From positions 124,001-188,000 of the forward strand of contig NZ_JAERTY010000009.1 in the NCBI RefSeq assembly GCF_016746095.1: a stretch of 64,000 nt of DNA, given 5' to 3'. This DNA is from Sphingobacterium faecale (GTDB lineage: Bacteria > Bacteroidota > Bacteroidia > Sphingobacteriales > Sphingobacteriaceae). How positions within the stretch are numbered: position 1 is the stretch's first letter; each line of letters begins with the position of its first letter. The position numbers were made by a program, and so were the translations under genes. Shown here in pieces: positions 18,545 through 26,988 of the stretch. A model generated the notes under the pieces. It was not told the origin of the DNA, did no database searches, and was given only the letters and a program-made list of their open reading frames with translations.

Positions 18545-19726
18545 TTAAATCTCTTCCGACCAAACGGTTCTTTTAATGTAATCGGTATAAGAAATAATTA
18601 TCCGCACCACTTTCGCCGATACATTCGGCATAGAATAATCGGCAACAGGCCGGAAATTTCTGGATTCTCCCACTTCCTGTTGCAGTACCTGTACCAAACC
18701 TTGCATGATACGCTCTGGTGATAAGCCCACCATCATAACCGACGCTTCTTCCATAGCCTCTGGCCGCTCATGTGCTTGGCGGATATTTAAAGCTCTAAAA
18801 CTTAGGATCGAGGACTCTTCTGATATTGTTCCCGAATCAGACAGCACCGCATAAGAATGCTTCTGCAGGGCATTATAATCATGGAATCCTAACGGCTTTA
18901 AGAATTGTACTTCAGGACGCATTTCAATTTGCATCTTGTCGATCATGTTTTTTGTCCGTGGGTGCGTCGATACGATAATTGGGTACTGATACTTTTCAGC
19001 AATCGCATTTAATGAAGTCATTAAACCTCTAAAGTTCTTTTCGGAATTGATATTTTCCTCCCGATGTGCAGATACCACATAAAATTCACCTTTTTTTAAG
19101 TTCAGTTTCTCCAAGACATTGGAAGCTTCAATCTGCGGCAGGTAATGCGTTAGCACCTCGTACATAGGAGATCCTGTTTTGATAATACGATCTGCAGGAA
19201 GACCTTCCCGCAATAAATACTCTCTTGCTATATCGGAATAGGTCAGGTTGATATCCGAAGTATGATCTACAATCTTACGGTTTGTTTCTTCCGGTACACG
19301 CTGATCAAAACATCGATTGCCTGCTTCCATGTGGAAAATAGGGATATGACGTTTTTTAGCAGGAATAGCACAAAGACAAGAGTTTGTATCTCCCAATACT
19401 AAGAAAGCATCCGGTTTCAACTCTTCCAACAGAGGGTCTATTTTGATTAAGATGTTACCAACCGTTTCTGTAGCTGTTTTACCGGCTGCCTCTAAGAAAT
19501 AGTCTGGCTTACGTAACCCTAGATCCTCAAAGAAAATCTGATTTAACTCGTAATCGTAATTTTGTCCGGTATGGACGATAATATGTTCAACCGCTTCGGA
19601 AGCATCAAGAGCTGACAACACGCGTGATAATCGTATTATTTCTGGACGGGTACCAACCACCGTCATTACTTTCAATCTGGTTATTGGTGATTGGTTTCCT
19701 GTTATTTGTTGTGTATTACTAATCAT
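18545..19726 (-). CDS. capG: UDP-N-acetylglucosamine 2-epimerase family (CapG/FnlC-like)
   Basis: A non-hydrolysing WecB-fold epimerase of 393 residues. Motifs: MTVVGTRPEIIRLS, HTGQNYDYELNQIFF, VLGDTNSCL, HMEAGNRCFDQRVPEETNR and SDSGTISEESSIL. The NYDYE and GNRCFD variants are characteristic of the CapG/FnlC branch, which completes UDP-L-FucNAc synthesis after CapE and CapF. Both of those genes lie directly upstream, with a four-helix-bundle gene between. The first 18 or so residues (ISNTQQITGNQSPITR) look like translated intergenic repeat, so the true start may be nearer the motif. The overlap with the four-helix-bundle gene is 8 bp. Confidence 0.9.
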   Translation of the reverse strand: MISNTQQITGNQSPITRLKVMTVVGTRPEIIRLSRVLSALDASEAVEHIIVHTGQNYDYELNQIFFEDLGLRKPDYFLEAAGKTATETVGNILIKIDPLLEELKPDAFLVLGDTNSCLCAIPAKKRHIPIFHMEAGNRCFDQRVPEETNRKIVDHTSDINLTYSDIAREYLLREGLPADRIIKTGSPMYEVLTHYLPQIEASNVLEKLNLKKGEFYVVSAHREENINSEKNFRGLMTSLNAIAEKYQYPIIVSTHPRTKNMIDKMQIEMRPEVQFLKPLGFHDYNALQKHSYAVLSDSGTISEESSILSFRALNIRQAHERPEAMEEASVMMVGLSPERIMQGLVQVLQQEVGESRNFRPVADYSMPNVSAKVVRIIISYTDYIKRTVWSEEI

Positions 19727-20078
19727 TTCCTTTTAAATATTTTATTAATCCATTTAACAACTTACCTATTGTTTGGATTTCGTTCTCCAATCTATCAAAA
19801 TCCTCATCAAGGATAAATTTGAGATTTTTTGCAATCAGTAGCTGTGTATCTAATTCTTGTTGACTACCTAACGCTATATACAAAAATTGTATAAATTCCT
19901 TTTTCGAATGTCTTGCAGCACCCTCAGCTATATTACTGGGAATAGAAACTGAAGCTCTTCTCATCTGGTTCGTTAAACCAAACACCTCTTCTTTCGGAAA
20001 AGCACTTGTTAATTGGTAAATGATTGTTACTAAATCCACACTAAATTTCCAAGAATCTAAGTTTTTATGTGTTTTCAT
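19719..20078 (-). CDS. Four-helix-bundle protein (IVP/S23 family), copy 1
   Basis: This 119-residue all-helical protein has the family signature FGLTNQMRRASVSIPSNIAEG at about residues 34-54. The family was named from proteins encoded in 23S rRNA intervening sequences; its role is unknown, and the Avd subunits of diversity-generating retroelements share the fold. The gene sits between capF and capG, splitting a pathway that is usually contiguous. It is bordered on both sides by simple AATCACCAATTAC / CAAATAAC words (20088-20105 and about 19690-19727). Another copy lies at 40154. Confidence 0.88.
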   Translation of the reverse strand: MKTHKNLDSWKFSVDLVTIIYQLTSAFPKEEVFGLTNQMRRASVSIPSNIAEGAARHSKKEFIQFLYIALGSQQELDTQLLIAKNLKFILDEDFDRLENEIQTIGKLLNGLIKYLKGND

Positions 20079-20104
20079 TTCTAATCACCAATTACAAATA
20101 ACTA

Positions 20105-21223
20105 CTATACTACTTCAAAATACGTATCAGCATCTTCGGGATTAAATGGCTCATTGATCCAAAATATAGTATACAATTCTTCTTCACCGATATTCTTTAT
20201 ATTATGCGTATACCATATAGGCATATCTACATAAGCAGGTTCGGTCCCATCTAAATAAAAATCTAATACCTCATCCGTACCGATCTTACGCAATTGAATC
20301 AGAGCCTTACCTTTAATAACGGCAAAACGTTCAATTTTGCGTGTATGATAATGATTCCCACGCGTAATCCCCGGAACTGTAGTAGAAAAAGAACATTGTC
20401 CGCCAATGCCCAATCGAATCACCTCGACAAAGGCGCCACGCGGATCAGTATGCTGAACGAATTTTACCGGATAATGTGATTTGTGGTCGATATAGGTACG
20501 ATATGTATTGAATAGATTATGCTCAAAGCTATCCTTGATAACAGGGATTTCCCCACCCTCCAAGTATTTAGTTTTATAATCTTCTAGCAGATCCAACACT
20601 TCTGAAACTTTTTTTACAGCGGTCGGTTCAACTAAAAGCTTCGCATTACCTTTGTCCGATCGAATCTCCTGAATGATAGTATCCACTAGCTCCTGTACAT
20701 AAATCAATTTCACCTCCCCATCGTTGCTAACGATGGGCGTTTCGCCATGTGTCAATTGGTAGGAGAAGGTCGCTACAAAAGAGTTGTAAAAGGGCTTGCC
20801 AAAAGCACCAAAAACATTAGGAATGATTAAGCCTGTAAATTTACCTCCTGCTTCCTGTGCCCAGCTAACCAAAAGTTCACGCCCTTCACGTTTGGAGCGA
20901 CCATACAAGTTGTCTCGTTCTTCTTGCGTAGAAGATGACATCAGCACATGAGCTTTAGAACCAGTTCTCCTCAATGCATCAACCAGCTTTTGAACCAAGC
21001 CAACATTCGTTTCATAAATGATTTGTTCGGACTCATGCCGATTCATTGCTGCTAAATGTACTATTACATCACAAGACGCCACAAAAGCATCTAAGTCATT
21101 TTCTGACTCAAAAAACTCTTTGTTAAAATCAATACGTTCAAATTCCTCAGAGAATAACCCCAAAGTATTATATAAATGACTCCCCACAAACCCATTCTGC
21201 CCCGTAATACCAACTCGTTTCAT
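20105..21223 (-). CDS. capF: CapF/FnlB-like bifunctional UDP-sugar reductase with cupin domain
   Basis: A product of 372 residues from the ATG at 21223 (MKRVGITGQNGFVGSHLY). The N-terminal SDR domain (about 1-245) has GQNGFVGSH, VHLAAMNRHES and LMSSSTQEERDNLYGRSKREG. The C-terminal cupin (about 255-370) has TRGNHYHTRKIERF with the metal-binding histidines. In Staphylococcus aureus CapF the cupin domain epimerises at C3 and the SDR domain reduces C4 of the CapE product, giving the 6-deoxy-talosamine intermediate. It is preceded by capE, and capG follows after the inserted small gene. Confidence 0.93.
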   Translation of the reverse strand: MKRVGITGQNGFVGSHLYNTLGLFSEEFERIDFNKEFFESENDLDAFVASCDVIVHLAAMNRHESEQIIYETNVGLVQKLVDALRRTGSKAHVLMSSSTQEERDNLYGRSKREGRELLVSWAQEAGGKFTGLIIPNVFGAFGKPFYNSFVATFSYQLTHGETPIVSNDGEVKLIYVQELVDTIIQEIRSDKGNAKLLVEPTAVKKVSEVLDLLEDYKTKYLEGGEIPVIKDSFEHNLFNTYRTYIDHKSHYPVKFVQHTDPRGAFVEVIRLGIGGQCSFSTTVPGITRGNHYHTRKIERFAVIKGKALIQLRKIGTDEVLDFYLDGTEPAYVDMPIWYTHNIKNIGEEELYTIFWINEPFNPEDADTYFEVV

Positions 21224-21282
21224 ATGTAGCATATATACGTTACCTTTTCTACTTTACCCTTTTATCTTTAAACTTATTTCCC

Positions 21283-22317
21283 TTAATAAGGATATTGCAT
21301 AACATCTTCACCAAATACCTCTTTACGAATCAAAGGCAAAGTTGACACTAACTTCTTCAACCCTTCTACGCCTTGCTGTTCTGTATTATGCGAATGGTAA
21401 TCTTCTATTTTGGAAACATCTTGCTCTCCCTCTGAGAAATACTTCGCGTAGTTCAGATCACGGTTATCAGCTGGCACACGATAGAAGTCCCCCATATCCT
21501 CCGCTTTTATCATCTCTTCACGGGTACATAGTGTTTCATAGAGCTTTTCTCCGTGCCGTGTACCGATTACTTTAACCGGAACTTCCTTACCCGTCAATTC
21601 GATCAACGCTTGAGCCAGATCACCAATAGTACCGGCCGGTGCTTTATTGACAAATAAATCACCAGGATTGGCATGCTTGAAAGCAAATAATACTAAATCT
21701 ACTGCATCTTCCAAAGACATAAAGAAACGCGACATGTTGGGATCGGTAACGGTGATTGGTTCTCCTTTTTGAATCTGATTTAAAAACAATGGAATTACCG
21801 AACCACGGGATGCCATGACATTCCCATAGCGTGTCAAACATACCACCGTATCCGTCAAATTACGAGCTTCAGCCACCGCTACTTTTTCCATCATGGCTTT
21901 AGAGATTCCCATCGCATTGATCGGATAAGCAGCTTTGTCTGTACTTAAACAAATCACTTTCTTAACCCCATTCGAAGCAGCTGCACGGATAACGTTCTGC
22001 GTCCCCTCTACATTGGTCTTAACCGCCTGCATAGGAAAAAATTCGCATGAGGGGACCTGTTTCAGGGCAGCAGCATGGAAGATATAATCTACACCTCTAG
22101 TAGCAGGCTCGACAGAAGCATAATCACGCACATCTCCTATATAATATTTAATTTTATCATTTTTATACAGATTACGCATATCATCCTGCTTCTTTTCGTC
22201 CCTAGAGAAAATACGTATCTCTTTAAAATGGTCTGTGGTCAAAAAACGATTAAGCACGGCTGTACCGAATGAGCCTGTACCGCCTGTTATTAAAAGGACT
22301 TTATCTTTAATCTCCAT
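21283..22317 (-). CDS. capE: CapE/FnlA-like UDP-GlcNAc 4,6-dehydratase/5-epimerase
   Basis: This soluble 344-residue SDR protein has ITGGTGSFGTAVLNRFL, RDEKKQDDMRNLY and the FlaA1-type active site CLSTDKAAYPINAMGISKAM, where Met replaces Tyr of the classic YxxxK. CapE performs 4,6-dehydration with 5- and 3-epimerisation of UDP-GlcNAc, the first step to UDP-L-FucNAc. There is no membrane region, unlike the FlaA1/WbpM type at 6840. Its start overlaps the stop of the upstream HisF-like gene by 11 bp, tying the FucNAc genes to amidotransferase set 1. Confidence 0.94.
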   Translation of the reverse strand: MEIKDKVLLITGGTGSFGTAVLNRFLTTDHFKEIRIFSRDEKKQDDMRNLYKNDKIKYYIGDVRDYASVEPATRGVDYIFHAAALKQVPSCEFFPMQAVKTNVEGTQNVIRAAASNGVKKVICLSTDKAAYPINAMGISKAMMEKVAVAEARNLTDTVVCLTRYGNVMASRGSVIPLFLNQIQKGEPITVTDPNMSRFFMSLEDAVDLVLFAFKHANPGDLFVNKAPAGTIGDLAQALIELTGKEVPVKVIGTRHGEKLYETLCTREEMIKAEDMGDFYRVPADNRDLNYAKYFSEGEQDVSKIEDYHSHNTEQQGVEGLKKLVSTLPLIRKEVFGEDVMQYPY

Positions 22318-23086
22318 GCTTTACTTTTTTAAACAAATTTTCCTTTTGTTCTTTTGAAGGATAATTAATCAACACTGCTTTATATACACCTTTAAACACA
22401 AATAAACTTCCTGCAGCGACACCAATGATTTTGTGTTTATCAATTACATCTTTAATATCATCTAACGAACCTGCTCCTCCCAATACTGTCATGGGCAAAG
22501 AACTCTGCTCTCTTGCTTTATCAATCAACGCATGATCAAAACCTTTCATAGCACCATCCTGATCAATCGAATTAATAACAATCTCTCCTGCTCCTAGCTT
22601 TTGAGCTTCTTGTATAAATTTAAAAGGGTTAATTCCGGTAGCTTTTTTACCGTTATGTGTATAAACTTCATAGCCACCAAATAACTTTTTCTTGACATCA
22701 AGCACAATAATTACCGATTGAGCTCCTACCCTATCCGCAATCTGCGTAATCAAATTGGGATTATGCAGTACAGCCGATGATAACGCTATTTTTTCTATAC
22801 CTAATCCAAATATCCTTTGAGCTTGCTCAACTGTTTTTACGCCCCCTCCATAACATAAAGGCATTCTAGATTGATTTGCTATACGTTCTATCAAACTATA
22901 ATTAGGCTCATATCCTTTAACAGTTGCATCGATATCAAAGATTGCCAATTCATCGACAGCTTTTTCATTAAATATTTTAACAGCATTAATCGGGTCGCCG
23001 ACATACTTCGCATTCTTAAAGTTTACGGTCTTCACTAATCCATGGTCCTGTATCAATAAACTTGGAATAATTCTTGGTCTCAGCAT
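22307..23086 (-). CDS. hisF: HisF-like subunit of sugar amidotransferase, set 1
   Basis: A TIM-barrel of 259 residues like the imidazole glycerol-phosphate synthase cyclase. The first catalytic Asp of true HisF (Asp11 in Thermotoga) is absent: the strand reads RIIPSLLIQDHG. The second (LDVKKK) and the IDQDGAMKG segment are kept. In Pseudomonas O-antigen loci a HisF/HisH pair supplies ammonia to WbpG, which turns an N-acetyl group into an acetamidino group. The adjacent hisH and wbpG-like genes, with no other histidine genes near, fit that role. Confidence 0.9.
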   Translation of the reverse strand: MLRPRIIPSLLIQDHGLVKTVNFKNAKYVGDPINAVKIFNEKAVDELAIFDIDATVKGYEPNYSLIERIANQSRMPLCYGGGVKTVEQAQRIFGLGIEKIALSSAVLHNPNLITQIADRVGAQSVIIVLDVKKKLFGGYEVYTHNGKKATGINPFKFIQEAQKLGAGEIVINSIDQDGAMKGFDHALIDKAREQSSLPMTVLGGAGSLDDIKDVIDKHKIIGVAAGSLFVFKGVYKAVLINYPSKEQKENLFKKVKHGD

Positions 23087-23091
23087 ATCAA

Positions 23092-23706
23092 TTATAGTCT
23101 AGCGAAGTTATGCAATAAAATTTCACCATAATGATGACTTTTTTCGGGATGGAACTGAATACCATATTTATTCTCATGATGCGCAGCAGAAGCAAATTCT
23201 CCTCCATACTCTGTTGTTGCCATTATATCATCGCTATTATTACATTCAAAGTAATAGGTATGTAAAAAATAAAAAATAGCATCTTTTTCTAACCCATCAA
23301 ATAAAGCAATATTTTTCACCGGAGTTACATCGTTCCACCCCATATGCGGTAATCGTGTAACCTGATCAATCTTAGTTTCATCAAACTTACGCACTGAGGC
23401 ATTAATCCATTTTAATCCCTCCATGCAGCCCTCATCGCTATTATTGGCCATCATCTGCATACCAACACAAATACCAATAACCGGGACTTCCTTTTCTAAT
23501 ACCAGTTCATCCAATACCCCTCTCATGCCAGAGTTATTTAACTGTTTCATTGCATGATCAAAATGTCCTACGCCAGGAAGAATCAATTTCTCAGCACCTT
23601 CGAGATCCGCTTCGGCCCTTGCGATTTTTACAGAAACATCAACCCTCTTGTATACATTTACAAAAGCGTTAATATTACCAACTCCGTAATCAATTATTGT
23701 TATCAT
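23092..23706 (-). CDS. hisH: HisH-like glutaminase subunit, set 1
   Basis: This 204-residue class I glutamine amidotransferase has the nucleophile elbow GICVGMQMM (Cys at about residue 80), the oxyanion region LPGVGHFDHAM and the catalytic His-Glu pair in GIQFHPEKSHHYG. It releases ammonia from glutamine for the WbpG-like enzyme. The start overlaps the wbpG-like stop by one base, and hisF follows after 5 bp. It is about as long as ordinary HisH, but the context is sugar modification. Confidence 0.92.
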   Translation of the reverse strand: MITIIDYGVGNINAFVNVYKRVDVSVKIARAEADLEGAEKLILPGVGHFDHAMKQLNNSGMRGVLDELVLEKEVPVIGICVGMQMMANNSDEGCMEGLKWINASVRKFDETKIDQVTRLPHMGWNDVTPVKNIALFDGLEKDAIFYFLHTYYFECNNSDDIMATTEYGGEFASAAHHENKYGIQFHPEKSHHYGEILLHNFARL

Positions 23707-24851
23707 TATCTAAATAATCGCTTTTCCATTCCAAATTTTTGCATCACTTGTGCACCAAGTTTAATAATACCCATTTTATTTTTATAGTCTTTGTAGGTTT
23801 TGTTCGGCCCATTAAATATCTCTTGAAGATCTTCTCGAGTCAAATCAAGTTTATGTGCCACATACTCAAACTCTTTTTGCAAAAATTCCTCCGACAATTC
23901 TGGTCTAGAAATCCGATCTAGAGCTTCCTCTCTTGTCATCTGTCCTGTAAGAATTAAAGAAGAAAAGTGTGCTCTACGTTTTTCGTATCCAAATTTACGT
24001 GGCAGCCAATAATCTTCGTAAAAACGAGTAAATCTTGATTCATGATGCTTATGTTGAAAAGGTTGCCAACCAAATTTATCTTGTAATAACTTCTCTGCAT
24101 CTGTCTTCACAAATGGAACTAAATTTAATGGTTTAAAAACTTCCATGGCATACACATACTTATAATATATCTTATAAGACAAGATATCTACCAAAGGAAA
24201 AGTCTTCAATGGACGTTTACCAAATTTACCATGAATATCATTTACCAACCTTAAATCAATGCCGGGAAATCCACCCCATTCTTCTGGTTCACGACAACAT
24301 TCGGTAGAGAAGTTACCACCAGTTAACACGTAATTAATTTTATTCTTCTTCGCAAACTTGTACAAACCTGAAAAAAAAGCATAATCTTGTGGTAAGTCTT
24401 GGTCAGCTATCTGTGACTTTAAAAATGCAACCTGTAGATCTTTCATCTCCTCCCAATTGATAACCTCAGTATATAGGTCTAAGTTTAAGCCGTTAATTAA
24501 TTTTTCAATATTTCCAACAGCTTTGTCCGTGTTCCAACCTGCATCCACATGAAAGATTAGAGGGCGTATTCCCATTATTTCTTTTGCTACATAGGCTGCG
24601 TAAGAGCTATCTAGCCCCCCACTTAAACCTATGATACAGTCAAAGTCCTTATTGCGGCTATTTTTTTTGATTTTATCGGCGATTTTCATTAACTCATCGA
24701 AGCCTTTCTGATCTGTATGCCAATTTGGCTTTATATTTTCGATATAGTTAGTATAATAATCACTTTCTCCCTTTTCATTAAAAATGATATTTGGATCTGT
24801 CGTATCCATTATCGTTTTTGTACATATTTGATATGGCCTATTATTTTTCAT
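23706..24851 (-). CDS. WbpG-like N-acetyl sugar amidotransferase, set 1, cysteine cluster lost
   Basis: This 381-residue PP-loop ATPase has the nucleotide motif IIGLSGGLDSSYAAY at about residue 70, then GGNFSTECCREPEEW and the family C-terminal REEALDRI segment. WbpG activates the carbonyl of an N-acetyl group and adds ammonia from HisH/HisF to form an acetamidine. The N-terminus reads QICTKTIMDTTDP and later KGESDYYTN. The corresponding places in the second copy (29432) read KICKRCVMDTTDP and GHCNYCNS, so only one of the four likely metal-binding cysteines remains. It may have a different substrate or altered stability. Confidence 0.88.
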   Translation of the reverse strand: MKNNRPYQICTKTIMDTTDPNIIFNEKGESDYYTNYIENIKPNWHTDQKGFDELMKIADKIKKNSRNKDFDCIIGLSGGLDSSYAAYVAKEIMGIRPLIFHVDAGWNTDKAVGNIEKLINGLNLDLYTEVINWEEMKDLQVAFLKSQIADQDLPQDYAFFSGLYKFAKKNKINYVLTGGNFSTECCREPEEWGGFPGIDLRLVNDIHGKFGKRPLKTFPLVDILSYKIYYKYVYAMEVFKPLNLVPFVKTDAEKLLQDKFGWQPFQHKHHESRFTRFYEDYWLPRKFGYEKRRAHFSSLILTGQMTREEALDRISRPELSEEFLQKEFEYVAHKLDLTREDLQEIFNGPNKTYKDYKNKMGIIKLGAQVMQKFGMEKRLFR

Positions 24852-24856
24852 CTAAT

Positions 24857-25771
24857 TTATTTTAATAGCACTAATATTTTCTTCATTAATTTCAAATGAG
24901 ATCTTGAATTATCTTGTAAAAATCTTTTTACATCTTTCGAATAACCGATGTTTTTGGTTGTTTTGTTATTATAGAAATATTTATCTGCATTCCACCAAAC
25001 AATTCCATCTATTCTTCTTTGCTCCACTGTTACCTCCAACATATTCCTAATATGTCTTAAAAATTGCTGTTCTGGAATTTTTTGTAAACCCAATTTTCTA
25101 TTGCTAGGATGAAATCGCTCCATTACAAAAGGCAACAACATTTTATTATATTTTGCACTTATTTTTATAAGATTTTCAATATTTTGCTTAACATAGGTAT
25201 CATTTTGAAATCCATTTGACTCTTCGTCCGAATAAAAGAAATACATGGACGGAAATAACACATCACTTTCTATAATCAAACTCTCAATTTTTTGTATATT
25301 CTCAACAAACCAATCACTTTCATCCAAATTCCAGTACGTAGTAAAAGGAATCCCATAATAACCCCATTTAACATTGGGTCTTAGTTTTTTTACAGATCTT
25401 AGTATCTGTAAATAATATGACAACGACCTCTTAAACGTCTCCGTATCTGACGGCTCATTAACTAATTCATCAATATAGGGTGCTTCTAAATCTATATAAC
25501 AAAATCCGGTTGCTAATGGATCCGGATATAGCTCTTCTACAGACTTCCTAAGCTTCTGCTCATTAAATCCGAAATAAGTCCCAGTAGCAAATGCATGCTC
25601 ATCAATAAATAACACCTTCTGAATGCCATTATCCTTTAAATATATAGATAACTTGACATCTTCAAAGTCGAAGTAATAAAACAACTGTTGCTGCTTTTGA
25701 GCTATCAGTGATAGAAAAGAAAAGAAAAATAACATCAATAAAAAAATAAACTTTTGATGCAACCCGCTCAT
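24857..25771 (-). CDS. Exported TIM-barrel-like protein, possible glycoside hydrolase
   Basis: This 304-residue protein has an N-terminal signal (KFIFLLMLFFFSFLSLIA) followed by QKQQQ, so it is exported. The rest suggests a barrel: strands VLFIDEHAF, FCYIDLEAPYID, VKWGYYGIPF, VLFPSMYFFYS, MLLPFVMERFHP and IDGIVWWNADKY. The acidic DxE in YIDLEAP recalls the DxE pair of hyaluronidase-type (GH56) enzymes, but I cannot show homology. It lies between the amidotransferase and a glycosyltransferase inside the polymer operon, so a trimming or release enzyme is possible. Function unproven. Confidence 0.55.
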   Translation of the reverse strand: MSGLHQKFIFLLMLFFFSFLSLIAQKQQQLFYYFDFEDVKLSIYLKDNGIQKVLFIDEHAFATGTYFGFNEQKLRKSVEELYPDPLATGFCYIDLEAPYIDELVNEPSDTETFKRSLSYYLQILRSVKKLRPNVKWGYYGIPFTTYWNLDESDWFVENIQKIESLIIESDVLFPSMYFFYSDEESNGFQNDTYVKQNIENLIKISAKYNKMLLPFVMERFHPSNRKLGLQKIPEQQFLRHIRNMLEVTVEQRRIDGIVWWNADKYFYNNKTTKNIGYSKDVKRFLQDNSRSHLKLMKKILVLLK

Positions 25772-25824
25772 GATATGTTACTATTTAGTAAATAATAAGA
25801 TTTATAATTCCAATCAAGAACAGA

Positions 25825-26988
25825 TTACTCACAACCAAGCGATTTTTTGGCAATATTAGTGTAAGCAAATTCTGTACATCCCTTTTGTTGGGCTGATTTG
25901 AGCATTTCCTCATAAACCCCTTCCTTATCTATTACGTGAGTTAAAATTGATTCTATCTCTTCTACACTATCGTGTTTAAGAAATAGAGCATTCCCCCCCA
26001 CATCGACATGTGTAATCCCTTCCCAATATTTAAAAATAGCTGGAGTACCTGTACCAACAGCTTGTTCCCATAAGACAGAATGTGTCCCAGGAAATACTAT
26101 TAGATCGCTCATAATATAATAATCTAAAATTTCATCTGATGACAACCAACCCACAAACTTTATCTTTGAATGCACTAATAATTCATTAATTTTTTCTTTT
26201 GCCTCAGGAGCAATTGTACCAAATACAACCAGAGTAACTTCTTTTGAAAAACTTTCAATATTTCTAAAGGCTTCCAAGACCAGGTGTATATTTTTTAACA
26301 TATCTATTTTACCTCCAGTCAAAATCACAAATTCCTTTGACAAACATAACTTTTCTCTTAATCTCTCTCCTGCGCCAAGGTTCAACTTTTGCTGTAATAA
26401 ATCATCATCTACCCCCATCAACAGTAGCTCGACTTTAGCCTCAGGTATTTTATATGCATTTCGTAAAAAATCACAACGAAGAGGAGTTACTCCGTAAAAC
26501 ATACTTACATAAGGTAAAATTTTACGTCCTATAAATCGCCACACAACGTGATGAAAAATATGCTTCGAGATCCAGCTCTTTGCGCTATTTATATAATCTG
26601 TATGGCAGTCAATAAAAACCTGTATATTGTTTCTTTTTGCATATCTCATTACTTGAATAATATCCGCAAACGAATAATCGTGTATAAATAAAATATCTGG
26701 ATTCTCTGTTTTTAGTGATTCGGAAAGATTTTCATATCTTCTAATAAATGAATTAATTTTTTTCCAGCATCTTCTGTAATTTAACCTAATTACCTTATAA
26801 CCATCTGTCGAAAAATAAGTATTAGCTTTAGGTAAAGTACAAGGTTTTCCATTCTTATCAAATGAAACCAATGAAGCTATCACAGAAACCTCATGCCCTA
26901 GCTTTTGGTGATACTTTGGTAACATGTTTTCCTGATATGAATAATTGTCTATATAGAAATTAGAAAGACATAGATGAACGATTTTCAT
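25825..26988 (-). CDS. Glycosyltransferase family 4/1
   Basis: A GT-B glycosyltransferase of 387 residues. The N-terminal half has FIHDYSFADIIQVMRYAKR. The C-terminal donor site has FVILTGGKIDMLKNIHLVLEA, LVVFGTIAP, FVGWLSSDEILDYYIMSDLIVFPG and WEQAVGTGTPAIF in place of the usual EAMA-type motif. It would add one sugar of the repeat unit at the inner membrane. Its 5-prime end overlaps the wzy-like gene by 29 bp. Base composition is clearly more AT-rich than the flanks, common for polymer-specific genes acquired by transfer. The donor sugar is unknown. Confidence 0.85.
   Translation of the reverse strand: MKIVHLCLSNFYIDNYSYQENMLPKYHQKLGHEVSVIASLVSFDKNGKPCTLPKANTYFSTDGYKVIRLNYRRCWKKINSFIRRYENLSESLKTENPDILFIHDYSFADIIQVMRYAKRNNIQVFIDCHTDYINSAKSWISKHIFHHVVWRFIGRKILPYVSMFYGVTPLRCDFLRNAYKIPEAKVELLLMGVDDDLLQQKLNLGAGERLREKLCLSKEFVILTGGKIDMLKNIHLVLEAFRNIESFSKEVTLVVFGTIAPEAKEKINELLVHSKIKFVGWLSSDEILDYYIMSDLIVFPGTHSVLWEQAVGTGTPAIFKYWEGITHVDVGGNALFLKHDSVEEIESILTHVIDKEGVYEEMLKSAQQKGCTEFAYTNIAKKSLGCE

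Noticed and set aside
19719-20078. Four-helix-bundle protein as Avd of a diversity-generating retroelement
   Set aside because: There is no reverse transcriptase gene, template repeat or variable repeat in the window.
22307-23706. HisF and HisH as histidine biosynthesis genes
   Set aside because: No other his genes are near, the first cyclase Asp is missing, and WbpG-like partners are adjacent in both sets.
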